Of a stretch of DNA of 64,000 nt, positions 11,256-22,345 are shown piece by piece. Both the position numbers and the translations under genes were made by a program. The notes under the pieces are model-generated. The model did not search any database. It was given only the letters and a program-made list of their open reading frames with translations, and was not told where the DNA came from. Every line of letters starts with the position of its first letter. The stretch's first letter is position 1. This stretch comes from Mesorhizobium jarvisii (GTDB lineage: Bacteria > Pseudomonadota > Alphaproteobacteria > Rhizobiales > Rhizobiaceae): assembly GCF_003601985.1 (NCBI RefSeq), contig NZ_QZXA01000003.1:310001-374000 (forward strand), written 5' to 3'.

Positions 11256-11265
11256 GGAGAGGACG

Positions 11266-11625
11266 ATGACGAAGCCAAAGATCTTCGCGCATGCCGATGA
11301 GGGCGCCTGGACTCCGACGCCAGACGGCAACAGGCGTCGTGTTCTCCTCTCCACCGATGAGCTGATGCTGGTCGAATTCGGCTTCGACAAGGGCGGCGTG
11401 GGCGCCTTGCATTCGCACCCGCATGTCCAGTCAAGCTATGTCGCCGAAGGCCGTTTCGAGGTGACCATCGACGGGAGGACGGCGATCCTTGAAGCCGGCG
11501 GCAGCTTCATCGTGCCGTCCGGCCTGGTGCACGGCGTCAAGGCGCTGGAAGCGGGACGGCTGGTCGATAGCTTTACGCCGCACCGTGCTGATTTTCTTGC
11601 TATAAATCAAAGAGATAACCCGTGA
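11266..11625 (+). CDS. Cupin protein, KdgF-like
   Basis: This 119-residue single-domain cupin has first motif ALHSHPHVQSSYVAEGRFE and second motif GGSFIVPSGLVHGVKALE. These supply the usual His/Glu metal ligands. KdgF cupins open the ring of 4,5-unsaturated galacturonate, and the position directly after kduD fits that role. The ATG at 11266 is preceded by GAGGAGAGG. Substrate assignment is inferred from context only. Confidence 0.75.
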   Translation: MTKPKIFAHADEGAWTPTPDGNRRRVLLSTDELMLVEFGFDKGGVGALHSHPHVQSSYVAEGRFEVTIDGRTAILEAGGSFIVPSGLVHGVKALEAGRLVDSFTPHRADFLAINQRDNP

Positions 11626-11635
11626 TGTCGTCCGA

Positions 11636-11741
11636 AGCCGCTTCACACTTTTCGGCATCATGCTTTGGCCGATGATTTGCCTAGCCAAGACTGGACGATG
11701 GAGTGCGGGCGAATGACCCGCGCCCCAAAAGAGGCGCGGGT
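11636..11741. repeat. Repeat fragment and inverted repeat after the uronate operon
   Basis: CCGCTTCACACTTTTC near 11641-11656 matches the tail of the rhizobial repeat at 1214. Further on, ACCCGCGCC (11716-11724) and GGCGCGGGT (11733-11741) form a perfect 9-bp stem with an 8-base loop. The stem is followed only by TTGTTG, so it is a weak terminator candidate. The rest of 11626-11880 shows nothing clear. Confidence 0.55.
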
Positions 11742-11880
11742 TGTTGCCTGGGCGCTTGAGGCGCCGCGGTACTCAAGACGTGACCGCAGGATGTGAAGCC
11801 TGCCGCATCGTGGTGAAGATAAGCTTAATGCGCCGTACAACCGATGGCTGTCCCAGAGCGGTTCCTGGAATTGCTCTGGG

Positions 11881-13302
11881 TCAGGTGATGTGCCGGAGCA
11901 GGCCGAAAAGCCGCTCGAACGTCTTGCCGTAGGGCGGGCGCAGCAGGGCGCCGGCGCTCAGGCGCGACTGCAGGAAAACCGGCTTCTCCTTGCTGAAGGT
12001 GCGGAACCCCCATTCGCCGTGATAGGCGCCCATGCCGCTGGCGCCGACGCCGCCGAAAGGCTGGTTCTCCTGCACCAGATGCAGCATGCAGTCGTTGATG
12101 GTGACGCCGCCCGCGGCGGTCTCGCGCAGGATGCGCTGGCGGTTGGTGCTGTCCTTGCCGAACCAGTAGAGCGCCAACGGCCGGTCGGCCTGGTTCACAT
12201 GGCTGATCGCCTCGTCGATGGCGGCGTATTCGACGATCGGCAGCACCGGACCGAAAATCTCCTCGCGCATCAGCCGCAAATCCGGGCCGGCATTGCTGAC
12301 CAGGGTCGGCAAAAGCTTGCGGCTCGTGGCGCCGAAGTCTTCGCCGGCCGGGTTGATTTCGACGACATCGGCACCGGCATCGCGGGCTTCCGCGATCATG
12401 GCGCGCAGGCGTTGAAAATGGCGGTCGCTGATGATGGCGGTGTAGTCGGGGTTGTCGCGCAAGGTGGGATAGAGCCGCGCCACCGCCTCAGCGAGCTTGG
12501 CGGCGACCGTGCCGGCCTGTCCCTTGGGCACCAGCAGATAGTCCGGCGCGATGCAGGTCTGCCCGGCATTGAGCAGCTTGCCATAGGCGATGCTGGCCGT
12601 TGCCGCATCGAGATCGCAGGAGGGATCGAAGATCGCCGGCGACTTGCCGCCGAGTTCGAGCGTGACCGGGGTCAGGTTGGCGGCGGCGGCGACCGCGACC
12701 TGTCGGCCGACCGCGGTCGAGCCGGTGAACAGCAGGTGATCGAACGGCATCGAGACGAAAGCCTTGCCCATCTCGGCATCGCCGGTGATGACGCTCAACT
12801 CGTCGGGCGAAAAATGTTCGCTGGCCAGTCCGGCGAGCAGCGCCGAGAAGGCCGGCGTCAGTTCGGACGGCTTGACCAGCACGCGGTTGCCGGCGGCGAG
12901 CGCTGCCGTGACCGGCGCGACGGCAAGCTGGAAGGGGTAATTCCACGGCGAGACGATACCGACGACACCAAGCGGTTGCGGCAGGAGGCGATTGCGGCCC
13001 GGCAGGAACGGCAAGGTGGTGGCGATACGACGCTCGCGCATCCAGCCGCTCAGATGAGACAGTGTGTGGCGGATGCCGGCGCGCACGACAAACAGTTCTG
13101 CAAGGCGCGTCTCATGCGCCGAGCGGCCGCCGAAGTCGGCGTCGATCGCGGCGCAAATGTCGGCCTCATGCCGCTCGGTCAGGGCCAACAGGCGCTTCAG
13201 GCGGTCTTTCCGAACACTTAGATCCGGAAAGGGCTGCTTTTCGAAGGCGGCGCGTTGCAGCTGGAACCGTTCGCCCAGGACATCCTGTCTCACCTGCAGC
13301 AT
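11881..13302 (-). CDS. Coniferyl-aldehyde-type NAD(P)-dependent aldehyde dehydrogenase
   Basis: This 473-residue aldehyde dehydrogenase has GVVGIVSPWNYPFQLAVAP, FTGSTAVGRQVA, the general-base region VTLELGGKSP and the nucleophile region NAGQTCIAPDYLL. NAGQTCIAPDY and the relatively short length match the class 3-like subgroup that includes coniferyl aldehyde dehydrogenase. Members oxidise aromatic or fatty aldehydes. The start at 13302 is set by AGGGAGGG just upstream; a longer reading frame runs to 13566 but lacks family similarity. It is a single gene, divergent from recQ. Confidence 0.8.
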   Translation of the reverse strand: MLQVRQDVLGERFQLQRAAFEKQPFPDLSVRKDRLKRLLALTERHEADICAAIDADFGGRSAHETRLAELFVVRAGIRHTLSHLSGWMRERRIATTLPFLPGRNRLLPQPLGVVGIVSPWNYPFQLAVAPVTAALAAGNRVLVKPSELTPAFSALLAGLASEHFSPDELSVITGDAEMGKAFVSMPFDHLLFTGSTAVGRQVAVAAAANLTPVTLELGGKSPAIFDPSCDLDAATASIAYGKLLNAGQTCIAPDYLLVPKGQAGTVAAKLAEAVARLYPTLRDNPDYTAIISDRHFQRLRAMIAEARDAGADVVEINPAGEDFGATSRKLLPTLVSNAGPDLRLMREEIFGPVLPIVEYAAIDEAISHVNQADRPLALYWFGKDSTNRQRILRETAAGGVTINDCMLHLVQENQPFGGVGASGMGAYHGEWGFRTFSKEKPVFLQSRLSAGALLRPPYGKTFERLFGLLRHIT

Positions 13303-13556
13303 CGCGCCCTCCCTGGCTCGTCCGACCAAGCTTACATCCTGGCGCGTGAAGGAATCCAGCAGGGTGCGGGTGTCGCAGGGGAAGGTGTGCCTTCGCCAGC
13401 CGCTGCCAATCAGTCCGCCGTCAACATGGGATGACTGTTCCGGTTGTGTTCCGAGGGCGGCTGCGCTACTCCAAAGCGTCACGCGGAGAGCATCTTGATC
13501 GATTCCCACATCCTCTCCCATCCCCGAAAAATCGCTTCCCGTCCGGTGTCCGCCTG

Positions 13557-15392
<1,836 letters not shown>

Positions 15393-15508
15393 AAGCCCTA
15401 ACCAGATCCTGCAGCAATCGTCACATCTGGATCGACGCCATCGACGGTCAGGCGGGCGTTTGCCCCTCAATTCGCCTTCCGCACATCGCGCCCAAAAAGC
15501 TAGATCAA

Positions 15509-15541
15509 CCCGCCGCTACCGTGAATGAGCGGCGGGATTTT
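15509..15541 (+). terminator. Intrinsic terminator downstream of recQ
   Basis: CCCGCCGCT (15509-15517) and AGCGGCGGG (15528-15536) form a perfect 9-bp stem with a 10-base loop, followed by ATTTTG. It lies 116 bp after the recQ stop. Confidence 0.7.
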
Positions 15542-15596
15542 GTGTTGGAACTTTAGTTAGAAAGCGGCCCAGCATCGTGTTAGCTAAAATACAAGG

Positions 15597-15730
15597 AATC
15601 AAACCAGCGTGAATGCTTTGACGGCTTGCGCAAAGCAACCAACCCCTCCGCCGCTCGTTGACCTAAGCTGGGATGATCCCTGGCCACCTCTTGGCCCGCC
15701 CTTGGTCCCCATTCCGGGCGGGCTCTTTTT
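15597..15730 (+). ncRNA. Candidate structured small RNA
   Basis: In the 567-bp gap between recQ and the PilZ gene there is an organised series. A perfect hairpin TGCTTTG (15614-15620) / CAAAGCA (15631-15637) is followed by an unpaired stretch containing CCCCTCC, a small GGGA/TCCC stem, and a strong terminator hairpin ending at 15730. A TAAAAT box at 15585-15590 could be a -10. C-rich unpaired stretches that can pair with ribosome-binding sites are typical of alphaproteobacterial small RNAs. The 5' end is a guess. Confidence 0.4.
15694..15730 (+). terminator. Intrinsic terminator ending the candidate small RNA
   Basis: GCCCGCCC (15694-15701) and GGGCGGGC (15716-15723) form a perfect 8-bp GC stem with a 14-base loop, then TCTTTTT. 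No confident gene lies directly upstream, which is why a non-coding transcript is proposed here. Confidence 0.75.
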
Positions 15731-15959
15731 GCCTATTGGGCGCCAGCATTTCGATGCCGGGCAAGAACGCATCCTCAGCTCGTCCCCTGCTTTTTCGAGG
15801 AAGGTCGCCGCCGTGCAGTTGCCGGGGAGACCAAATACCTTCGTCGCGACCGCTCGACCTCGCGTCGCAATAAAAGTTTCGGAACTATTTTAGTGTATGC
15901 TAATTGAATCGCGATTGTCGCGGCCAGTTTATGCGTTTCGCCACAAGATTTCGGGAGGA

Positions 15960-16232
15960 ATGAAAAAGGTGAGCGGCAAACCCGATGATCCACCAATCGA
16001 ACGACGCTCACTTCCCCGGGCGGCCGTTCTAAAGGATGGAACCATCATCACGGAGGATACGACGATCGCTTGCTCCGTCAGAAATCAGCACGCTCATGGT
16101 GCGGAGCTACGGGTGGAGCCGGGCGTGGTTGTTCCCGAGCGGTTCGTCCTGTACGTCCCTGCGGATGGTGTCGAATATCGTGCGGTGGTGCGATGGAGGA
16201 AGAACGAGCGGCTTGGCGTACAGATCCATTGA
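15960..16232 (+). CDS. PilZ-domain protein
   Basis: This is a protein of about 90 residues. The motif ERRSLPR matches the RxxxR c-di-GMP arm of PilZ, followed after about 30 residues by VRNQHAHGAEL where the usual (D/N)xSxxG motif appears as NxHxxG. The end, VVRWRKNERLGVQ, is typical of PilZ. Such proteins bind cyclic di-GMP and affect motility or polysaccharide production. GGGAGG at 15953-15958 is too close to the ATG at 15960 and better spaced for a GTG at 15969, so the start is uncertain. Confidence 0.7.
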   Translation: MKKVSGKPDDPPIERRSLPRAAVLKDGTIITEDTTIACSVRNQHAHGAELRVEPGVVVPERFVLYVPADGVEYRAVVRWRKNERLGVQIH

Positions 16233-16340
16233 AACAGGACGCCATTGACTAATCGGACGACGGAACCCAGGCAACTGGCCGAATTTATCGCGTCATCAGC
16301 ACTCGCGGAGTGCGCGATCCTCGATGCGATTGGTCATTGG

Positions 16341-16430
16341 TGGCGGAGAGGGAGGGATTCGAACCCCCGATGGGCTTGCACCCATGCCGCATTTCGAGTG
16401 CGGTGCATTCGACCACTCTGCCACCTCTCC
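16341..16430 (-). tRNA. tRNA-Ser (anticodon CGA)
   Basis: Read on the minus strand, the 90-base gene begins GGAGAGGTGGCAGAGTGG and ends CCTCTCCGCCA with an encoded CCA. The 7-bp acceptor stem pairs GGAGAGG with CCTCTCC, and the discriminator base is G. The anticodon stem CCGCA/TGCGG holds the loop CTCGAAA, giving anticodon CGA. A long variable arm and the T-loop GGTTCGAATCC confirm a class II serine tRNA. Confidence 0.97.
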
Positions 16431-16846
16431 GCGGTCATGGTCGGCCGTTGCCGGCGCGGCGCACTAGATAACGGCTGAACGGGCAGGTTACAAGGCCAAA
16501 TCCACCGATATTTGGCTTGTCATCCGGCCTGCCGGGCAAGCAGCTGAAACAGGGCAGGTCTTTGCGGTCGAACCCACGCGGTTTCACGGGCCAACCACGC
16601 ATACCCGCCGCCAGGTGAAGGCAACGCCGGTCGGTCAAGTCGACATGCCTGGTCTTTGCCGGCCAATGACCTCCCCGGCAACGGCTGTTGCCTTGACTCC
16701 CACGCAACCTTCGGTTAGGGACAGCGCGCAATCGGCGTGGAGGGTTCTTCCGCGCCGCTTGTTTTTTGAACCCGCAGACTGACAAAAAGACGGCCGAACC
16801 GCCTCAGGCGGTTCATCGAGGCCGACCGAACAGCGAAAGGCAAAAA
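16431..16846 (+). promoter_or_regulatory. 416-bp region upstream of rplU
   Basis: There is no convincing gene in this gap. TTGACT (16693-16698) and TTAGGG (16715-16720), 16 bases apart, are the best promoter-like pair for rplU. The -10 is weak. Nothing else stands out. Confidence 0.3.
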
Positions 16847-17518
16847 ATGTTCGCAGTCATTAAAACGGGCGGTAAGCAGTATCGCGTTGCCGCCAACGAT
16901 CTCCTGAAGATCGAAAAAGTCGAAGCCAATGTCGGCGATATCGTCGAGATCGGCCACGTGCTCGCGCATGGCGAGGGCGAGAATGTGACGTTCGGTGCGC
17001 CGTTCGTCGATGGCGCTCTGGTCACCGCCGAAGTCGTCGAGCAGGGCAAGAACCGCACGGTCATCGCTTTCAAGAAGCGCCGCCGTCAGAATTCGCGCCG
17101 CAAGATCGGCCATCGCCAGCTTTTGACCACCGTGCGGATCTCCGAGATCCTGCTGGGTGGCGCGAAGCCCGCCAAGAAGGCCGCCGTGAAGGCGGAAGCC
17201 AAGGCCGAGGTTGCTGCCGAGGCTGCGCCGAAGGAGGCCAAGGCCAAGAAGGAAGCTGCCCCCAAGGCAGACGTGACGGCCGAGACCGCCGCCGCGCCGC
17301 TGTTCAAGGCGCCGAAGGGCGAGCCGGACGACCTGACCGTGATCAAGGGCATCGGCCCGGTCGCCGCCAAGGATCTCAACGAGCAGGGCATCATCACCTT
17401 CGCGCAGCTCGCCAAGCTGACCGACAAGGATGTCGCCAAGATCGACGAGCACATGCCGTTCAGCGCCGACCAGATCAAGGACTGGCGCGAACAGGCCAAG
17501 GAACTGGCGAAGAAGTAA
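16847..17518 (+). CDS. rplU: 50S ribosomal protein L21 with linker and C-terminal IKGIG domain
   Basis: Residues 1-104 are a complete L21 ([39 protein letters not shown]). A linker of about 55 residues rich in Ala, Lys and Glu follows. Residues 161-223 form a small domain beginning [20 protein letters not shown] and ending [11 protein letters not shown], which resembles a helix-hairpin-helix fold. Typical L21 is about 103 residues, so this one is more than double. The LivG protein in this window ends in a clearly related domain. The start at 16847 is the canonical MFAVIK, with GAAAGG upstream. rpmA follows after 98 bp. Confidence 0.96.
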   Translation: MFAVIKTGGKQYRVAANDLLKIEKVEANVGDIVEIGHVLAHGEGENVTFGAPFVDGALVTAEVVEQGKNRTVIAFKKRRRQNSRRKIGHRQLLTTVRISEILLGGAKPAKKAAVKAEAKAEVAAEAAPKEAKAKKEAAPKADVTAETAAAPLFKAPKGEPDDLTVIKGIGPVAAKDLNEQGIITFAQLAKLTDKDVAKIDEHMPFSADQIKDWREQAKELAKK

Positions 17519-17616
17519 TTTTTCCGGCGAAACATCCGCCGGATCGGACTTGAAACGGAACGCGAACGCGTTCATAAGGCCTTTTAGGCGCCTTGCGGCG
17601 CAACGGAGTTAGTTAG

Positions 17617-17886
17617 ATGGCACACAAGAAAGCTGGCGGCTCGTCGCGCAACGGTCGCGACTCGCATTCCAAGCGTCTGGGCGTGAAGAAGTTCGGCGGC
17701 GAAGCCGTCATCCCGGGCAACATCATCATTCGTCAACGCGGCACCACCTGGCATCCCGGCGTCAATGTCGGCATGGGCACGGACCATACCCTTTTTGCGC
17801 TCGAATCCGGCGCAGTCACCTTCAACAAAAAAGCCAACGGCCGAACCTACGTATCGGTCAACCCGATTACCAAAGCCGCGGAGTAG
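17617..17886 (+). CDS. rpmA: 50S ribosomal protein L27
   Basis: This 89-residue protein begins [20 protein letters not shown], the nearly invariant L27 N-terminus that reaches the peptidyl transferase centre. [20 protein letters not shown] follows, as in the family. The order rplU-rpmA is conserved in bacteria. A hairpin (ACACCGG 17903-17909 / CCGGTGT 17925-17931) and then a strong terminator follow. Confidence 0.98.
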   Translation: MAHKKAGGSSRNGRDSHSKRLGVKKFGGEAVIPGNIIIRQRGTTWHPGVNVGMGTDHTLFALESGAVTFNKKANGRTYVSVNPITKAAE

Positions 17887-17954
17887 CCGGTTCCGCACTA
17901 GAACACCGGCGCCCATCTCGGGAACCGGTGTCTGGCAACGCCAGGAAAAGGATC

Positions 17955-17986
17955 AGGGGAGATGGGTTTCCATCTCCCCTTTTTTC
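17955..17986 (+). terminator. Intrinsic terminator of rplU-rpmA
   Basis: AGGGGAGATGG (17955-17965) and CCATCTCCCCT (17970-17980) pair over 11 bp with a GTTT loop, followed directly by TTTTT. Confidence 0.92.
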
Positions 17987-18003
17987 TTGCCTGGAGGACT
18001 AAA

Positions 18004-18591
18004 ATGGTTGCCGAAGCGGAAGACTCAGAAGACGAAAGTTACGCGATAGACTGCCCGGTGCTGGTCACCGAGCGGCTGGTGATGCGGGCGCCGCGCGAGA
18101 GCGACATCGCGCAACTGGTCGAGCTTGCCGACAACCGTCATGTCGCCGAAATGCTGGCGCGCATGCCGCACCCCTATGGCGAGACCGAGGCCCGCGCTTT
18201 CCTGGCCATGACACGGTCGCGCCGCGCCGGCATCGCCTATGCCTTGACGCTGGCCGGCACCGACACTTTCGTCGGCTGCGCGGGGCTCAACACCACCGAT
18301 CGCGGGCTTGAGCTCGGCTACTGGATCGGCGAACCCTACTGGAAGCGCGGCTATGCGACGGAAGCCGCCCACGCGCTGGTCGACCTCGCCTTCCAGAAGA
18401 CATCGGTCCAGGTGCTGCATGCCTCGACGCGGGTCATCAATCCGGCCTCGCGCCGGGTGATCCACAAGTGCGGCTTCCAGTATGCCGGCCAGGGCATGCT
18501 GAACTCGATCGTCGCCGGCCAGGTGCCTGTCGAGCGCTACAGGCTCGACAGGAAGACGTGGATCAGCCTGCGCAACTGGGTGCATTTTTGA
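18004..18591 (+). CDS. GNAT acetyltransferase, RimJ/RimL type
   Basis: This 195-residue protein opens with VLVTERLVMRAPRESDIAQL, the RimJ/RimL-like N-terminus. The acetyl-CoA-binding region follows as ELGYWIGEPYWKRGYATEAA, then NPASRRVIHKCGFQYAG. Family members acetylate N-terminal amino groups, ribosomal proteins or small amines; the substrate cannot be told. The ATG at 18004 has GGAGG 6 bases upstream. The gene starts immediately after the rpmA terminator and is followed closely by a second GNAT gene. Confidence 0.85.
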   Translation: MVAEAEDSEDESYAIDCPVLVTERLVMRAPRESDIAQLVELADNRHVAEMLARMPHPYGETEARAFLAMTRSRRAGIAYALTLAGTDTFVGCAGLNTTDRGLELGYWIGEPYWKRGYATEAAHALVDLAFQKTSVQVLHASTRVINPASRRVIHKCGFQYAGQGMLNSIVAGQVPVERYRLDRKTWISLRNWVHF

Positions 18592-18609
18592 TGGATGGCG
18601 CTTTGATGG

Positions 18610-19161
18610 ATGGCGCCGGGCAAGCCAATGGCCGATGACAGCAACGATATTGAAACGATCGCGATCGCGCCGATAACGCCGGGTCGCATCGAAAGCTTTC
18701 ATCGCGCGCTTGATCTCGTTGCGCGTGAGCGGAAGTACCTGTCCTTCCTCGAGGCGCCGCCACTCGACCAAACCCGGCGATTCGTGTTGGACCGTATCGT
18801 GGCCGGCGATCCAGGTTTCGTCGCCGTTGTTCACGGCGAGGTGGTCGGCTGGTGCGATATCTCACGCCATGACCGGCTCATCCATGCGCATCGCGGCAGC
18901 CTCGGAATGGGGATTGTTGCCTCCCATCGCGGGCGTGGCCTCGGACTGCGGCTTATCAATGCCACCCTGGCGCAGGCACGCAAGGTCGGCTTTGCCCGCG
19001 TCGAGCTGTCCGTACATGCCGACAATGCCCGTGCAATCGCCCTTTACGACAAGGTGGGGTTTGTCAGGGAGGGCGTGCAGCGCGACGCTATCCGTATCGA
19101 CGGGCGCTACGGCGATACGATCATGATGGCGATCGTTGAACGCGAAAACGCAGCCGGATGA
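18610..19161 (+). CDS. GNAT family N-acetyltransferase
   Basis: This 183-residue protein has a GNAT core: FVAVVHGEVVGWCDISRH (beta strands 2-3), the acetyl-CoA loop MGIVASHRGRGLGLRLINA and ELSVHADNARAIALYDKVGF. It looks like a YhhY/PhiN-type amino or amine acetyltransferase, without clear substrate. ATGs at 18610 and 18628 are both possible and neither has a good ribosome-binding site. A tandem 12-base duplication (TGATGGATGGCG) separates it from the previous gene, which it probably shares a transcript with. Confidence 0.82.
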   Translation: MAPGKPMADDSNDIETIAIAPITPGRIESFHRALDLVARERKYLSFLEAPPLDQTRRFVLDRIVAGDPGFVAVVHGEVVGWCDISRHDRLIHAHRGSLGMGIVASHRGRGLGLRLINATLAQARKVGFARVELSVHADNARAIALYDKVGFVREGVQRDAIRIDGRYGDTIMMAIVERENAAG

Positions 19162-19167
19162 GGTGCG

Positions 19168-20037
19168 TCAGCCCAGTTCGGCCCACACCGGCAGGTGGTC
19201 CGAACCGGTTGCCTTGTGGTCGACCCACAGGCGCTTCAGCGATCTGGCAAGCGAGGCGCTGGTGAAGACGTAGTCGATGCGCTTGTGGCGGCTGGTGTTC
19301 GCCGGGTCCTTGGGGTCGACCCAACTGGCGAGATCGTCGCCGGCGACGTTGAGGCGCACGGCGGCGTCGACGGCGAAGTCGGCGGTCAGCGGCATACCGA
19401 ACTGGTGATCCGGCCGGCCGGCCAGTTCGACATATTCGGGCGAGCCTGCCAGCATGTTGAAATCGCCCATGGCGACAAAGGCCTCGGGGTGCGGCAATTC
19501 CGGCAGTCCGATCTCGGCGACGCCGGACAGCGCGCCGCCTTCGAGCGCGTAGTTCAAAAGGCGCCGGCGCAGGAACTGGATCTGGCTCGCGCGTTCGACC
19601 GGGCTGCGGTGATCGAGATGGATGGAATAGAAGCGTATAAAGCCAAGCGGCGTCTCGATCAGCGCTTCCAGCGCGCCGCGCTGGAAGTTCATCATCTCGA
19701 AGCTGCGGCTGCGCGGCAAAAGCAGGTTGCGCGACAGATGAATGGGCGTCTTCGACAGCATCATGTTGCCGAGCTGGAAGGTTGTGGTGATGGCGCGGCC
19801 GTTGTCGATGCGCGAGCCGATATTGGCCTCGAAATTGCTGCCATAGACGGCGAAATAGTCCGGCAGCGCCTCGCCGATCTCGGCGACCATGTCGCGCCCG
19901 CCGTTCCTCGGATTGTTGCGGGTGACCTCCTGCAGCGCGATCACATCGGCGCCGCGCACCGCGTCGGCAATGCGCGCGACATCGTATTGCCCATCAAGGC
20001 CGATGCCGTACTGGATGTTGTAGGTTACAAGCTTCAT
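19168..20037 (-). CDS. Endonuclease/exonuclease/phosphatase family protein
   Basis: This 289-residue protein has the motifs of the EEP superfamily: LVTYNIQYGIG (metal-ligand Asn), IALQEVTRN (catalytic Glu), FYSIHLDHRSP, AMGDFNM and GSDHLPVWAEL (catalytic Asp-His). Members cleave phosphodiesters in nucleic acids, sphingomyelin or inositol phosphates. No signal peptide is visible, so it is probably cytoplasmic. It is convergent with the GNAT gene and divergent from obgE. Confidence 0.82.
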   Translation of the reverse strand: MKLVTYNIQYGIGLDGQYDVARIADAVRGADVIALQEVTRNNPRNGGRDMVAEIGEALPDYFAVYGSNFEANIGSRIDNGRAITTTFQLGNMMLSKTPIHLSRNLLLPRSRSFEMMNFQRGALEALIETPLGFIRFYSIHLDHRSPVERASQIQFLRRRLLNYALEGGALSGVAEIGLPELPHPEAFVAMGDFNMLAGSPEYVELAGRPDHQFGMPLTADFAVDAAVRLNVAGDDLASWVDPKDPANTSRHKRIDYVFTSASLARSLKRLWVDHKATGSDHLPVWAELG

Positions 20038-20112
20038 GCCAACATGTCTCCGGCCGACCCCAAGCGGCCATTGTCACAAAACGGTCTCGCCCTTGACCGC
20101 GCCTTGGTTTAG

Positions 20113-21201
<1,089 letters not shown>

Positions 21202-21205
21202 GACC

Positions 21206-22342
21206 ATGCAGTCGCTGAAAAAATACCGGCGCATCACCGTCAAGATCGGCTCGGCGCTGCTCGTCGACCGCGCGAGCGGCCTGAAGCGCGACTGGCTGGA
21301 CTCGCTCGCCGACGACATCACGGTGCTTGCCCAGGGCGGCGCCGAAATCCTCGTCGTCTCCTCTGGCGCCATCGCGCTTGGCCGAACGATCTTGGGCCTT
21401 GGCAAGCGCGCCTTGAAGCTCGAGGAGAGCCAGGCGGCCGCCGCCGTCGGGCAGATTGCGCTCGCCGGCGCCTGGTCGGATGCGCTCGGCAAGGGCGCCC
21501 TGAAGTCGGGCCAGATTCTTCTGACCCTTGGCGACACCGAGGAGCGCCGCCGCTATCTCAATGCGCGCGCGACGATCTCGACGCTGCTCAAGATGAAGGC
21601 GGTGCCGGTCATCAACGAGAACGACACGGTCGCCACGTCCGAAATCCGCTATGGCGACAATGACCGGCTGGCCGCGCGCGTTGCCACCATGATGGGCGCC
21701 GACCTTCTGGTGCTGCTCTCCGACATTGACGGGCTCTACACCGCACCGCCGGTGCGCGATCCGCAAGCCAAGTTCATTCCGGTGGTCGACCGCATTACGC
21801 CGGACATCGAGGCGATGGCGGGGGCTGCCGCCTCCGAACTGTCGCGCGGCGGCATGCGCACCAAGCTCGATGCCGGCAAGATCGCCACCGCCGCCGGCAC
21901 CGCGATGATCATCACCTCGGGCACGCGGCTGTCGCCGCTGATGGCGATCGAGCGCGGCGAACGCGCCACCTTCTTCCGGCCGAGCGCCAATCCGGTCAAG
22001 GGCTACAAGACCTGGATCGCCGGCCAGCTCGAACCGGCCGGCCGGCTGACGGTCGATGCCGGCGCCGTCGGTGCGCTCGCATCGGGCAAATCGCTGCTGC
22101 CGGCCGGCGTCAAACTGGTCAGCGGCAATTTCTCGCGCGGCGATACGGTTGCGATCCTGTCGCCAGAGGGCCGCGAGATCGCGCGCGGGCTGGTTGCCTA
22201 TGATGCCGCCGATGCCGTAAGGATCGCAGGCCTGAAGACGGCCGAGATCGAAACCGTGCTCGGTTACGAAGCGCGTTCGGCGATGATCCACCGCGATGAT
22301 CTCGTGGTGAGTCACGCGGGAGGCGACATAAGCGGAGGATGA
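21206..22342 (+). CDS. proB: Glutamate 5-kinase
   Basis: This 378-residue protein has an amino-acid kinase domain ([46 protein letters not shown]) and a C-terminal PUA domain ([18 protein letters not shown]). It phosphorylates glutamate for proline synthesis. The ATG at 21206 lies 4 bases after obgE, and proA begins 3 bases after its stop, so the genes are one operon. Confidence 0.97.
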   Translation: MQSLKKYRRITVKIGSALLVDRASGLKRDWLDSLADDITVLAQGGAEILVVSSGAIALGRTILGLGKRALKLEESQAAAAVGQIALAGAWSDALGKGALKSGQILLTLGDTEERRRYLNARATISTLLKMKAVPVINENDTVATSEIRYGDNDRLAARVATMMGADLLVLLSDIDGLYTAPPVRDPQAKFIPVVDRITPDIEAMAGAAASELSRGGMRTKLDAGKIATAAGTAMIITSGTRLSPLMAIERGERATFFRPSANPVKGYKTWIAGQLEPAGRLTVDAGAVGALASGKSLLPAGVKLVSGNFSRGDTVAILSPEGREIARGLVAYDAADAVRIAGLKTAEIETVLGYEARSAMIHRDDLVVSHAGGDISGG

Positions 22343-22345
22343 GCC

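Noticed and set aside
15609..15893. 94-codon frame starting GTG with Pro-rich product (LTAC then PTPPPLVDLS)
   Set aside because: A strong terminator lies in its middle and there is no signal sequence ahead of the lipobox-like LTAC. The region is better explained as a small RNA, though I cannot exclude a gene.
16435..16785. 116-codon minus-strand frame upstream of rplU
   Set aside because: The composition is typical of a non-coding GC-rich frame, there is no ribosome-binding site, and no motif is present.
18588..18617. 12-base tandem duplication between the two GNAT genes
   Set aside because: It looks like a simple slippage duplication without structure or motif; not a mobile element or attachment site.
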